Source: DAISJM01 sp036821485 (lineage in GTDB: Bacteria > Verrucomicrobiota > Kiritimatiellia > CAIQIC01 > JAGNIJ01). Taken from it: a stretch of 64,000 nt of DNA. The stretch's first letter is position 1. Every line of letters starts with the position of its first letter. The notes beneath the pieces are model-generated. The model worked only from the letters and a program-made list of their open reading frames with translations, made no database searches and was not told the DNA's origin. Below are positions 15,773-24,840 of this stretch, piece by piece. Location of the stretch: NCBI GenBank assembly GCA_036821485.1, contig DAISJM010000001.1, positions 142,947 through 206,946 on the forward strand. The letters run 5' to 3'. Both the position numbers and the translations under genes were made by a program.

Positions 15773-18283
15773 CTACGGCAGGCGCACGCCGAGGCGATAA
15801 AATCGACGTTCGGATGCGCAGGCATTGGTGACCGAGATCATTCCGTTGCGGCCGGGCAGGTTGGAGAAGACCGTCGACCACGAGCCGGTGGGGCTGTTGT
15901 CGCAGAAGCGCAGGCTGTAGTAGCGGTGGCCCGCGGCGGTGAATGAGAGGATTGTCTGGTCCGGCCCGATGCCGGGGACAATGTCGAGCGCCAGCGCGGT
16001 GGCTCCGCTGGTCGGCGAACTGCACGCGATGTACTCGTCCAGATTGGACAGCCTGTCGTTATCCGCGTCCGCCGCCGCATCGTTGCTGGACGTGTTCAGT
16101 CCCTGCTGCTGTTCCCAAATGTCCGGCATGCCATCGGCATCGGCGTCGATTGAAGGCGCGATGAGTATGAGTTCATTGGTGCCCGTTCCCTCGGGAAGGG
16201 AGAGGTTCTGCACAACGGAAGTCGTCGTGCCCACGACGATAGTCAGCTTGTAGGTTCCGTGGAATCCGCGGAAGTTCAGGACGCCGTAGGTGTCGGTGAT
16301 TTTGTTCGTGTGGGTGGTCCACGAAGCGAGAAGTTGTTCGTACATGCGACCGGCGGCGTTGGTGGTCCAGTCGGCGTTGACGATTGCGGCGTCCGCGCCG
16401 CGCCAGTGGTTGCTGCTCCAGAAGCCCCACATGAGAATGCCGTCGACGCCGGGATGGCTGAACGCGGTTTTATAGAAGGTCTTCAGCAACCGCGCGCGCT
16501 CGACCTCGTCGGGATGCGCGACATCGAACTCCGAACACCAGATCGGCAGGTTCAGTTCGGCGAGCGTGTTGAGGCGATTGAGCACGAGGTACGGATTGAT
16601 TTCCCACATGTGACACTGCGCCCCGACGCCGCCGACCGGCGCGCCGCTTTCGATGAGATCGCGAATGTGGGTCACGTACTTGTCGGTGTCGGAATAGGAG
16701 ACGACGCCATAGTCGTTGACGAATAGTTTCGCGTCGGGATCCAGTTCCTGCGCGCGCTGGAACATCCAGGTTCGGGCGGTGTTGCCAAGGTTGTTGGAGT
16801 AGAAATCGCCGTGCAGCATCTCGTTGTTTACGTCCCAGTGCTCGAAGTGGTCGGCATAGCGCGGGACGATGGCGTCGAGGCGGTTGGAGACGGCCGCGAA
16901 CAGGTCGGCGGATGAGTTGGTCAGATCCTGCACCCAATCCTGCACGTATTGTTGGACCTCCCAGAAGATGCAGTGCCCGCGCATGCGGATGCCGTTGGAG
17001 CTGCAGAACGCGTACATGGTGTCGGCGTCGCCATAGCTGAAATTGGTCTGGTCGGGCTCGTTCCAGCCCCACTTGGTTTCGTTCTCGAACACGGCCCATT
17101 CGAAATGGTTGGTGAAGAAACTCCGGTATTGGCTATTGCTGATGACGTGGTAGCTGAGCGCGGAGCCGAACGCAAAGTCGTGCTTCACCTGCCGGATATC
17201 GACCGCGGCGTTGGTGAGGGGGCGGCCAAGGCAGTCGTAAAGCGCGATGCGGACATCGCGCTTGCGGATCGACTCAATACGCGCGTCGGCGTCCGCTTCC
17301 CACGAGCCGCTGCCGACGACGGCCGCATCGTCGATATAGAAAGACACGCCGGCGTCCGGACCCTCGACGTAGATGTTCAGTTCCGACAGCGTGCCGGTGT
17401 ATTCGAGCGTGTAGGCGCCGATCAGTTGGACCCATTGGTTGCTGTAGGCGGTCGCGTTGGCAATGTTGGTCCACGTGGAGATGCCGTTGGCGGTCTTCTT
17501 GACGGTGAGGGACACGTTGGCGGTTGCGGCATTGGCGAGGCGGATCCATGCGCTGTTGGTGTAGGTGTAGCCGTTGGCCATGATATTGAGGAGATCGTGT
17601 ACCGGTCCCTGCCAGTACTGATCGCGCGAGTGGATGTAGCCGGCGCGGCTTCCGCTGTGGACGTGCGCGGTGGTGGTGGTGACGATGGCCGGCGAGTACG
17701 CCCACCAGTAGGCGGCGCCTTCCTCGAAGCCGGGATTGGTGAGCAGGTTGTCGCTGGGCGTCGGTGGCGCGCCGACCCACACGATGGCCATGCGGTCGAC
17801 GTACAGCGTGTCGAGCGACTTCTTGTTGTTCCTGTGGTTCGTATCCTGCACGCGGATGAAAATGGTGCCCATGATCGAACTCGGCAGCGTGAAAGTCTGC
17901 GGCGTGTTGTCGTCGGAGGACTTGGTCACCGTCAGCATATTGCTGAACGTGCTGCCGTCCTGCGAATAGGAGAAAACGAAGTCATCGCCATCGCTGTTGC
18001 TGGGCCGGTAGGCCTCGACGTAGAAGGTGAGGGCGGTGCCGCCGGTGACGTAGAACGTCCACTTGTGTTCGAGGTAGCTGTAGCGGCTGTTCACGACCTC
18101 GGTGAGCGACTGGTAGATGTTGTCGCTGGAGTGGGTGTTGGTGTAGCTGCCGTTGATGGTGCCGGAAAGAAACAGCTGCCCACCCGCCACGTTGGTGACG
18201 GACTGCGCCATGGCGGTGGAACTCCAGCACAGCGTGGCAAGCAGGGCGAGGACGACTGAACGACTGAACAACCTGTACGTCAT
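15773..18283 (-). CDS. Secreted GH10 endo-1,4-beta-xylanase with carbohydrate-binding and TSP3-like domains
   Basis: Degrades xylan outside the cell. A signal peptide (1-27) is followed by two beta-sandwich regions of carbohydrate-binding type (about 28-165 and 180-325). The GH10 barrel runs from about 335 to 650: FAFGSAL, FENETKWGWNEP, RGHCIFWE, acid/base Glu in HWDVNNEMLHG and nucleophile Glu in PIWCSEFDV. The C-terminal 130 residues hold acidic calcium-binding repeats (DADADGMPDIWEQQQGL, DADNDRLSNLDEYI) and a small beta domain ending RRFYRLGVRLP. This tail recurs in two other secreted proteins here. The minus-strand ATG at 18283 lacks a clear ribosome site. It is probably cotranscribed with the GH97 gene. 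Confidence 0.95.
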   Translation of the reverse strand: MTYRLFSRSVVLALLATLCWSSTAMAQSVTNVAGGQLFLSGTINGSYTNTHSSDNIYQSLTEVVNSRYSYLEHKWTFYVTGGTALTFYVEAYRPSNSDGDDFVFSYSQDGSTFSNMLTVTKSSDDNTPQTFTLPSSIMGTIFIRVQDTNHRNNKKSLDTLYVDRMAIVWVGAPPTPSDNLLTNPGFEEGAAYWWAYSPAIVTTTTAHVHSGSRAGYIHSRDQYWQGPVHDLLNIMANGYTYTNSAWIRLANAATANVSLTVKKTANGISTWTNIANATAYSNQWVQLIGAYTLEYTGTLSELNIYVEGPDAGVSFYIDDAAVVGSGSWEADADARIESIRKRDVRIALYDCLGRPLTNAAVDIRQVKHDFAFGSALSYHVISNSQYRSFFTNHFEWAVFENETKWGWNEPDQTNFSYGDADTMYAFCSSNGIRMRGHCIFWEVQQYVQDWVQDLTNSSADLFAAVSNRLDAIVPRYADHFEHWDVNNEMLHGDFYSNNLGNTARTWMFQRAQELDPDAKLFVNDYGVVSYSDTDKYVTHIRDLIESGAPVGGVGAQCHMWEINPYLVLNRLNTLAELNLPIWCSEFDVAHPDEVERARLLKTFYKTAFSHPGVDGILMWGFWSSNHWRGADAAIVNADWTTNAAGRMYEQLLASWTTHTNKITDTYGVLNFRGFHGTYKLTIVVGTTTSVVQNLSLPEGTGTNELILIAPSIDADADGMPDIWEQQQGLNTSSNDAAADADNDRLSNLDEYIACSSPTSGATALALDIVPGIGPDQTILSFTAAGHRYYSLRFCDNSPTGSWSTVFSNLPGRNGMISVTNACASERRFYRLGVRLP

Positions 18284-18352
18284 ACGAATGATACGGGTAA
18301 CAATCTAAGCAATATAGTACTTGGTGGGCATGCGGTTGTGTAGGGCAAACGG

Positions 18353-18378
18353 AAAGAAAAGGCGGTTTTCGCGCCGCC
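18353..18378 (-). terminator. Intrinsic terminator after the small YD-repeat gene
   Basis: On the minus strand GGCGG and CCGCC (18378-18361) enclose eight bases, followed by a T-rich run TTTTCTTTCC. It sits directly after the stop at 18383 and should separate the RHS block from the GH10 gene. Confidence 0.6.
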
Positions 18379-18382
18379 GGGC

Positions 18383-19012
18383 CTATTCCGTGGAGATGCG
18401 GTAATGGTAGGGGCCCGCTCCGGTGGCCGTCTCGTCGGTGTAAACATTGATCGTCGGCGTGGCGGTGATGTTGGTCTTCAGGTTGGAGAAGTTCGTGGTG
18501 AGAAGGCCGCTGGATCTTTGCAGGCGGTACTTTTTCCCGGCGACGCTGGACCACGAGATCACGGAGTTCGACGCTTGAAACCTGAGACTTGAAACTTGGA
18601 ACACTGAGGCCGCGTTAGTCGGCTGCGTGCCTGCGAGCAGTTCGTCCGTATTCCACATTCCGTCGCCGTCGGTGTCCGGGTCCGTCGGGTCCGTCTGATC
18701 CTGGTAGTGTTTCAGGTTGCTGATGGTGTCCTGGTTGAAATCGCCGGCGGCGGTGTTGGTGAGACCGTTGAACCAAACCAACTCCCACGCGTCGGGGAGG
18801 GTGTCGCCCTCGGTGTCCGCTTCTCCCTGGATGCCGATGGCGACGGACTGCGTGATGTTGCCGAACGAGTCGTAGGCGTAGTTCACGCGTTGCGTGCTCG
18901 AGAGGCGCGACTCCGACAGTCGCCCATCGCTGTCGAAGACGAACGATTGAGAGCGCGCTGTCACGGTCAGCGCGGCCCATGCCATGCACCACACTATGAT
19001 TCGTCTTGTCAT
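18383..19012 (-). CDS. Small secreted YD-repeat protein with TSP3-like calcium repeats
   Basis: A 209-residue protein whose ATG shares one base with the stop of the RHS gene (TGATG), so it is translationally coupled. The signal peptide (MTRRIIVWCMAWAALTVTARSQ) is followed by a single RHS/YD-type unit, FDSDGRLSESRLSSTQRVNYAYDSFGNI. Acidic repeats DTEGDTLPDAWELVWF, DFNQDTISNLKHYQ and DTDGDGMWNTDELL then resemble thrombospondin type 3 calcium sites. A closing beta domain (SSVAGKKYRLQRSSGLL ... YHYRISTE) completes the cassette shared with the xylanase and the beta-helix protein. I infer a surface-held partner of the RHS protein. It does not look like an immunity protein, because it is exported. 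Confidence 0.78.
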   Translation of the reverse strand: MTRRIIVWCMAWAALTVTARSQSFVFDSDGRLSESRLSSTQRVNYAYDSFGNITQSVAIGIQGEADTEGDTLPDAWELVWFNGLTNTAAGDFNQDTISNLKHYQDQTDPTDPDTDGDGMWNTDELLAGTQPTNAASVFQVSSLRFQASNSVISWSSVAGKKYRLQRSSGLLTTNFSNLKTNITATPTINVYTDETATGAGPYHYRISTE

Positions 19013-22000
19013 CAGAATGAGCTCGGCATCGAATTCCAGACGGCCTGTTCCTCCGGCGTCATCGGAGTCTCCGATACGACGCACCGCCATTGTGCTTCCA
19101 GCGCGCGCTGCCTTTCTCCGTTTTCCCAGGCAGAGCGCTCATACTGTTCAAGCAACTTCGCCGCGAGCGCCTCCAGTTCGCTGGCTTCGACGGGACCGAT
19201 GATGCCGGCCTCGGCCAGACCCTTTCCAAATCCGCTCAACTCCGATCCTTGAAGGATGTCGTCGCTGATGGATGTTGCCATTTCCACCGAGCCTTCGAGG
19301 TCAAAGGTGTTGTCGTCCTCCGTGCCTTCCGGGTCTATCCGGTCCACCGGATTGCCGCGCACGTAGCGGTATACATTCACATCCGGCAGCAGGCCCAGCG
19401 GATCGCGCTGGAGGAATCGGCCGGCGGTCGCGTCGTAACAGCGGGCCTTCATGAAGTAGAGCCCGCCGCCTTCGTCCGTCACGCCGTACCGGCCGATGAA
19501 GGTGAACGGGTTGTTCATCCGGCTGTAACCGCCCGCCGGCTGGCCGTAGGCGTCGTACCGATAGAGCGCCGACAGTTTCCCTTGCTCGTCGGTCATCGCG
19601 ATGGTGCTGCCGTTCTTGTCGGCGTGGTAGAAGTGAGTGCCCCTGCCGGCGAACCACGCCGCGACCAGCGCCCGGCCGCGGTAGAAGTAGAGCGCGGTGA
19701 CGCGGGAGGCTCCGTCATCTTCGCAGATCAGTCGATCGGCGTGGTCGTAGTACAGCCGCCGTGCGGAGCCCCCGGTTGTCACGCTCGCGCGGCGCCCGAG
19801 CGCGTCGTAGGTCCACGCGCTGTTCGTTCCCCCGCGAGTGATGGAGGTCAGCCGGTTTGCGGTGTCGTAGGCGGCGGTAAAGTTGGTTCCGGCGGTCTGA
19901 TTGCCGTCCGCATCGTAGGTGCAGGCGGATGTGTTGCGTTGGGTGGCCTCGTTGGCCACGTCGAACCGCGCGCGGTTCGTGGCGGGGGACTGCAGGGGCG
20001 ACCACGGGATCAACCCACCTTGCTTCACGATGTTCGTCGTTTGACCGGCGGCATCGCGGTAGTAGGCAAGCTGGATGAGGTTGCTGGTGCCGGCGCGGTG
20101 GAGGATTCCGGTGGGATCGTTGGCGGCGTCCCAGCCCCAGTAGGTATCGCCGCCGTTCGAGCGCTGTTCGCGGAGCGGATTGCCTTCCGCGTCATACGTG
20201 AAGCGAATCCAGTTCGCACCCCACGCCATGTTGGTGACGCGGTCACGGCTGTCGCAGGCGTAGGAAACGACGGTGCCGTCGGGATAGGTCATGGTGGTGA
20301 CGTTGCCCTCCGGGTCGCGCGCGAACGACAGCGTCCTGCCGCCGGGATAGCGCGCGGCAATCACGTCGCCGCGAGCGTCGTAGGTGTACGAGAATGAACC
20401 GGCATCGTTGGAGAAATTCGTCAGCCGCAACGCGGCGTCGTAGGCGAAGACGCTGGCTGCCCCGTTTTCCACGCGGCCGATCAGCAACCCGTCCGCGTCG
20501 TAGGTGAAGCCTGTCCGCTGGAAGCGGGCGTTGAACGTGTTGGTGAGTCGGCCCAGCGGATCGTAGTAGCAGCTCGTGAAATGCCACAGCGGATCGTTGA
20601 TCGACTGCACGCGATTCATGCAGTCGAAGCTGAAGCTGTAGAAGTCGCTGGAGAACGCGCTGGTGCTGACCGACGAGATGTTGTCGTTCGCATCGTAGGT
20701 GTAGTACATGGAGCGGCCGAGCGCGGTGATGTGGTTGGTCATCCGGCCCGCGGCGTCGTACCGGTACGTGTTGGTTCGCGCGAGCGGATCGACGATGCGC
20801 TTGAGCTTGTTGAAGTTGTTGTAGGCGTAGGTCGTGCGACGCCCCATGGGGTCGATCGACGCCGTCGGCCACAGCATGGCGTTGCGCTCGACCGTGGTGG
20901 TCCGACTGTTCCCGTCGATCCGCTGCGATTCCGCGCAGCAGTCATACACGATCCGTTCGGTTGTGCCGTCGGGCCGGATGGTTCGCGTGCGCCGCCGCAG
21001 CGCATCGTATTCGAAGCGGGTGACGAAGCCGCGCCGGTTGGTGATGGCGACGACATCGAAGCCCGCGGCGTCATAACCGAAGGTCGCGGAGTACCCGAGC
21101 GGATCGGTCATGCGGGTGGGTTTGCCGAGCGAGTTGAACGCGAAGGTGGTGCGTTCGCCGGCGGCGTTGACGGCGGCCGTGACGAGGCCGAGCGCGTTGT
21201 ACTGCCAGCGTTGTTCGCGGCCGCCGAACGAGACGAGATTGGTGAGGTTGCCGCGGCTGTCGTATCCGAATCGCATGGCCTGTCCAAGCGCGTTGGTTGC
21301 CGCCGCGATGCGGCCCTTGGCGTCGTAGCCGCGGGTTTCGACCGTGCCGTCGTAGTTCACGCGCCGCAGCAGGCGCCCGTGTGGATCGTAGCTCATGCGC
21401 ATCGTGCAGCCGCCGGGGTTGGTGACGGTCGTCGCCCAGCCGTTGCTGTACGAGGTGAGCGTATAGCGGTCCGTGGGGTCCTTGACCTGCGTGGTCATTC
21501 CGTTGCTGCTGTAGTAGATCCAGAATCCGCCGGTCGGATCGTCACGCCAGACCGCGCGGTTGTCCATGGGCTGGCTCATCGCGTAGTAGTAATTGGTGCG
21601 GCCGAGCGCGTCCGCGACCGTTGAAATCCGCGTGTACGTTCCTGCCACGCTGCCGGTCTCCCAGGTGAAGGTCCACGTCCGGCCCTCGGTGGACATGTTC
21701 GTCATGTAGTGCTGGGCGTTGTAACGAAAGAGGGTTGTGTTGCCGGCCGCATCGCGGCTTTCGACAAGATTCTGGTTCGCGTCGTAACGGTACGCGCAGG
21801 CCGCGCCGCCCGGCACGATCACGTTGGTGCAGCGGCCCTGTGCGTCGTACTGGAATCGGGTTGAGCGGCCGACGGCGTCGGTGATGTTGGTCAGGCGCGT
21901 GCCGTTGTAGCCGAGCGTCACCCGGTTCGAATTGCCGTCCTCGATGCGCACCAGCGGAATCCAGGCATCGCGCACATCGGCGCTTTCGTAATACCACGTG

Positions 22001-23196
22001 TCGCCGGTCCGGGGATCGAACCACTCGTAGACCCAGACGCCGCGGGCCGTGTCGTTCGTGCGCCGGAAGCGGCGCGTCTCGCCGGGCGGCACGACATAGT
22101 CGCCGTCCCATGTGACGAGCGGAGTGACGGAATCCGACGAGCGCGCGCTCGTGTTGGTCACGTAGTACACGGGGATTTCTCCGCCCGCCTGGTTCGTGTC
22201 GATGCTGCCCGGCGGAACGCCGTAGTACATCGCCTGGCCGGAGCCGCCGTAGCGGGAGACGGTCAGGTACGAGCCGGAGAGATGGGACTCGGCGGAGAAC
22301 GTCCAGCCGCGTCCGAACATGCCCGTCGCCGCGGGGTTCGCGTTCCATGTGCGGGTGAAGGTGAGGTCGGGGCCCGGGCTGGAGTAGGCGTAGTCGGTGT
22401 CTTCGACGAGGAGGTTCAGTGTGCACGTGTTGATGCGGAAGCCGGGCAGGCCCATCGGCACGCACCCGCCGCAGCCCTCGGGTTTGTGGAACTTCACCGG
22501 CGGCTCGAAGCCGGTGTATTCCGGCAGGCCCATGAGCCATTCCCAGTAGCCGATGGCGAGCGCGTCTTTCGGGATGATGTAGATGTACACGAATTTCATG
22601 TCGCGGATGTCGGGCCAGTAGTTCGTCTGCGAATCAAGGGTGGCCGAGAGGATTTCAATCTGGCTGTACGTCCGGTTGGGCACAAAGGGATCGCGGTGTG
22701 TGAGATTGAGCACGGCGGGCGGCGACCCCTCCGCGTGCCAGACCAGGTGCGAGCGCCAGAGGCAGTGCGTGTAGGGAATGTCGATCCGGCCCTGCCGCTC
22801 AAGCGGGATCGAGTTGGAGAGCAGCTGGGTATTGGCCACGCTCATCGAAACGCCGTAGCTCATGTCCGGCTTCAGCGGCGCGGCGTAGGTGATCTGCGTT
22901 ATCTCCGGTGTGTCGGACCGGCTGACCAGTTGAATTTGCGCGTCGGGAATTTCGGCGATCGACCACTGCACCGTGATGAGTCCGCCGGTGGAGGTCATGC
23001 CCGGGGCGATTGCGGGCACAAGGAGGACCAGCACGGCGACGATTTTCCAAGCGTTGGAAAAATGGCGGCGCGATTTTCCAAGGGTTGGAAAAACTGAACG
23101 GGATTTTTCCAAGGGTTGGAAAAACCGTCCCGCACACCACCTCGTCACGGCTTTGTACACGTTGACGCCCATGGTGAGAACAAGCGCCCGGCCCAT
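19012..23196 (-). CDS. RHS/YD-repeat giant secreted protein
   Basis: About 1394 residues. After a hydrophobic export segment (IVAVLVLLVPAIAPG, near 52-66) comes a beta-rich N-terminal region. A long run of YD repeats follows (many copies of GxxxxYxYDxxGRLxxxx), and then the RHS core-closing motif GGLYFMKARCYDATAGRFLQRDPLG...YVRGNPVDRIDPEG. RHS shells encapsulate and deliver a C-terminal tip. Here the tip is about 100 residues (from TEDDNTFDLEG), helical, and not a toxin family I recognise. The ATG at 23196 has AAGGAGG but twelve bases away. The first 50 residues are encoded by three TTTTCCAA palindromes (FFQPLEK, FPTLGK, FSNAWK), so the start is uncertain. Confidence 0.88.
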   Translation of the reverse strand: MGRALVLTMGVNVYKAVTRWCAGRFFQPLEKSRSVFPTLGKSRRHFSNAWKIVAVLVLLVPAIAPGMTSTGGLITVQWSIAEIPDAQIQLVSRSDTPEITQITYAAPLKPDMSYGVSMSVANTQLLSNSIPLERQGRIDIPYTHCLWRSHLVWHAEGSPPAVLNLTHRDPFVPNRTYSQIEILSATLDSQTNYWPDIRDMKFVYIYIIPKDALAIGYWEWLMGLPEYTGFEPPVKFHKPEGCGGCVPMGLPGFRINTCTLNLLVEDTDYAYSSPGPDLTFTRTWNANPAATGMFGRGWTFSAESHLSGSYLTVSRYGGSGQAMYYGVPPGSIDTNQAGGEIPVYYVTNTSARSSDSVTPLVTWDGDYVVPPGETRRFRRTNDTARGVWVYEWFDPRTGDTWYYESADVRDAWIPLVRIEDGNSNRVTLGYNGTRLTNITDAVGRSTRFQYDAQGRCTNVIVPGGAACAYRYDANQNLVESRDAAGNTTLFRYNAQHYMTNMSTEGRTWTFTWETGSVAGTYTRISTVADALGRTNYYYAMSQPMDNRAVWRDDPTGGFWIYYSSNGMTTQVKDPTDRYTLTSYSNGWATTVTNPGGCTMRMSYDPHGRLLRRVNYDGTVETRGYDAKGRIAAATNALGQAMRFGYDSRGNLTNLVSFGGREQRWQYNALGLVTAAVNAAGERTTFAFNSLGKPTRMTDPLGYSATFGYDAAGFDVVAITNRRGFVTRFEYDALRRRTRTIRPDGTTERIVYDCCAESQRIDGNSRTTTVERNAMLWPTASIDPMGRRTTYAYNNFNKLKRIVDPLARTNTYRYDAAGRMTNHITALGRSMYYTYDANDNISSVSTSAFSSDFYSFSFDCMNRVQSINDPLWHFTSCYYDPLGRLTNTFNARFQRTGFTYDADGLLIGRVENGAASVFAYDAALRLTNFSNDAGSFSYTYDARGDVIAARYPGGRTLSFARDPEGNVTTMTYPDGTVVSYACDSRDRVTNMAWGANWIRFTYDAEGNPLREQRSNGGDTYWGWDAANDPTGILHRAGTSNLIQLAYYRDAAGQTTNIVKQGGLIPWSPLQSPATNRARFDVANEATQRNTSACTYDADGNQTAGTNFTAAYDTANRLTSITRGGTNSAWTYDALGRRASVTTGGSARRLYYDHADRLICEDDGASRVTALYFYRGRALVAAWFAGRGTHFYHADKNGSTIAMTDEQGKLSALYRYDAYGQPAGGYSRMNNPFTFIGRYGVTDEGGGLYFMKARCYDATAGRFLQRDPLGLLPDVNVYRYVRGNPVDRIDPEGTEDDNTFDLEGSVEMATSISDDILQGSELSGFGKGLAEAGIIGPVEASELEALAAKLLEQYERSAWENGERQRALEAQWRCVVSETPMTPEEQAVWNSMPSSF
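23043..23123. repeat. Phased palindrome cluster B (3 copies)
   Basis: Copies at 23043-23061, 23074-23092 and 23105-23123 with centres GCG, GGG and GGG, each exactly 31 bp from the next. They lie inside the 5' end of the RHS reading frame, just before the export segment. Confidence 0.92.
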
Positions 23197-23301
23197 TCCG
23201 GAAGCATGCCTCCTTGGGGCGTATTCTAGGAGATCGGGCGGAATCTGTCACGGTCATGCCGCGCTGGATTTTGGGGCGTTCCGGCCCTAGAGTGGGGCGC
23301 C

Positions 23302-24336
23302 ATGTCGATTCTGCTCAAGAACCAGACGGCGGAGGAATTGCACGCGGCGCTGGCGTTGGCCGGCATGACCCCGCGTGCTGCCCGCATCATCCAGACCGCG
23401 GCGGTTCGCCGCAACGAATGGCCTGCGCCGCAGACCGGAATGTCCGCCGACTTGTTGGCGCGGGTGCAGGCGGCTGCGACGATTCCGAACCTGGAGGTGG
23501 CCGGCAAAACGGTTTCGCCGACGGATGGCTTCACGAAGTATCTCTTTCGCGGTGCCGACGGCGAGACGTTTGAGTCCGTACGCATTCCGATTCTCCACCG
23601 TCCGGAAGACCGGAAGCTCATCATCTGCGTCAGCTCGCAGGTCGGTTGCGCACTCGGTTGTGCGTTTTGTTTCACCGGGCGTATGGGTTTCAAGCGTAAC
23701 CTCGCCGCGTGGGAAATTGTCGATCAGGTGCTGAAGATCCGCGATGACTCCGACCTGCCCGTGCGCGGTGTCGTCTTCATGGGCATGGGCGAGCCGATGC
23801 TGAATTACGAAGCCGTGATGACGGCGGCATCGATCTTGTCCGAGCCGTGCGGTATGGCCATCGATTCCAAGTCCATCACGATTTCGACTGCGGGCATTGT
23901 CCCCGGCATTCGCCGATTCACCGCCGAGCGGCGGCGGTTCCAGCTCATTGTCTCGCTCACGACGGCGAACGCCGCGCGGCGTGCCGAACTGCTGCCGGTG
24001 GAGAAAGCGCACCCGACACCGGACTTGATCGCGGCCCTGCGCGAGTATCACGCCGCCACACGGCGGCGCGTGACGCTGGCGTGGATCATGATGTCCGGCA
24101 TCAACACCGGCGAGCGGGATGCGGAGGAACTGGCGGAACTCACCAGGGATCTGCCGGTGAAAATCGACCTCATCGACGTCAACGATCCGACCGGCCAATT
24201 CAAACCGCCGACGCGCGAGGAACTGAGCCGTTTCCGTGACGTGTTGCGGAAGCACGTCGGCGCGCCGGTGCTTCGCCGCTACAGCGGCGGGGCCGATATC
24301 TGGGCGGCCTGCGGAATGCTCGCAGGCAAGACCTGA
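23302..24336 (+). CDS. rlmN: Radical SAM rRNA/tRNA methyltransferase, RlmN family
   Basis: Methylates C2 of an adenine in 23S rRNA (A2503) and of some tRNAs using a 4Fe-4S cluster. Cluster ligands are Cys116, Cys120 and Cys123 (VGCALGCAFCFTG). The two catalytic cysteines are also present: Cys109 in IICVSSQVGC and Cys337 in DIWAACGMLAGK. The GEP motif is seen in FMGMGEPMLNYEAV. At 344 residues it fits the family, but the N-terminal domain is short and diverged, so an RlmN-like paralogue is possible. It is divergent from the RHS gene and converges on ppnP with nine bases between stops. Confidence 0.9.
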   Translation: MSILLKNQTAEELHAALALAGMTPRAARIIQTAAVRRNEWPAPQTGMSADLLARVQAAATIPNLEVAGKTVSPTDGFTKYLFRGADGETFESVRIPILHRPEDRKLIICVSSQVGCALGCAFCFTGRMGFKRNLAAWEIVDQVLKIRDDSDLPVRGVVFMGMGEPMLNYEAVMTAASILSEPCGMAIDSKSITISTAGIVPGIRRFTAERRRFQLIVSLTTANAARRAELLPVEKAHPTPDLIAALREYHAATRRRVTLAWIMMSGINTGERDAEELAELTRDLPVKIDLIDVNDPTGQFKPPTREELSRFRDVLRKHVGAPVLRRYSGGADIWAACGMLAGKT

Positions 24337-24345
24337 CCTGCGCGA

Positions 24346-24675
24346 TTACGGCAGAAACGAGCAGATGTATTCGCAAAGGCCGGATTTGATCTCGATATCG
24401 AATCCGGATTTCGCCGGAACCTCGAAGACCTGGCCGCCGGAATAGGAATTCACCGCCGGCTTGCCGTCGAGTTTTACCTCGCACTGACCGGCGACGATTT
24501 CCATCCGCTCGGCTTTGTCCGTGCCGAAGTGGAACTTGCCGGGATAGATCAGCCCGAGCGTTTTCTTGCTGCCGTCCGGAAAGAGAATGCTGTGGCTGAC
24601 CACCTTGCCGTCGAAATAGACATTGGCTTTGGCGATCGCCGTCACGCCGGGAAATTCAGTCGGTATGGTTTTCAT
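24346..24675 (-). CDS. ppnP: Pyrimidine/purine nucleoside phosphorylase (PpnP/YaiE family)
   Basis: A small cupin that phosphorolyses several nucleosides to base plus ribose-1-phosphate. The hallmark stretch is present: ANVYFDGKVVSHSILFPDGSKKTLGLIYPG, then ERMEIVAGQCEVKLDG and a closing FEVPAKSGFDIEI. The ATG at 24675 (MKTIPTEFPG) gives 109 residues, slightly longer than the 94 of Escherichia coli. An upstream in-frame start adds twelve unlikely residues. No strong ribosome site is seen. It sits alone between converging rlmN and upstream repeat remnants. Confidence 0.9.
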   Translation of the reverse strand: MKTIPTEFPGVTAIAKANVYFDGKVVSHSILFPDGSKKTLGLIYPGKFHFGTDKAERMEIVAGQCEVKLDGKPAVNSYSGGQVFEVPAKSGFDIEIKSGLCEYICSFLP

Positions 24676-24711
24676 GGGGCACCAGTTTCGAAATTCAGGG
24701 AAGGAAGTCAA

Positions 24712-24840
24712 TCCTCCTTCGCCAAGGCTTCGGCGGATATGGGCAGGGCGAGATCCCTCACCCCGACGTCTCGGAGAGTCAGGGTTCGGGATGACAGAGG
24801 CGCGCTTCGCGATCGGGACGAGGAATCTCGTCGGCGAATC
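24712..24840. repeat. Composite dispersed-repeat remnant
   Basis: Holds TCCTTCGCCAAGGCTTCGG at 24715, which translates as SFAKASAD in one frame and is known to me as a widespread repeat. It is followed by segments like 'GATCCCTCA' and 'TTCGGGATGACAG' around 24750-24800. No gene is seen. Confidence 0.55.

Noticed and set aside
19012..19330. RHS C-terminal tip as a toxin with the next gene as immunity protein
   Set aside because: The tip matches no toxin family I recognise, and the next protein has a signal peptide and surface-type domains, unlike an immunity protein.
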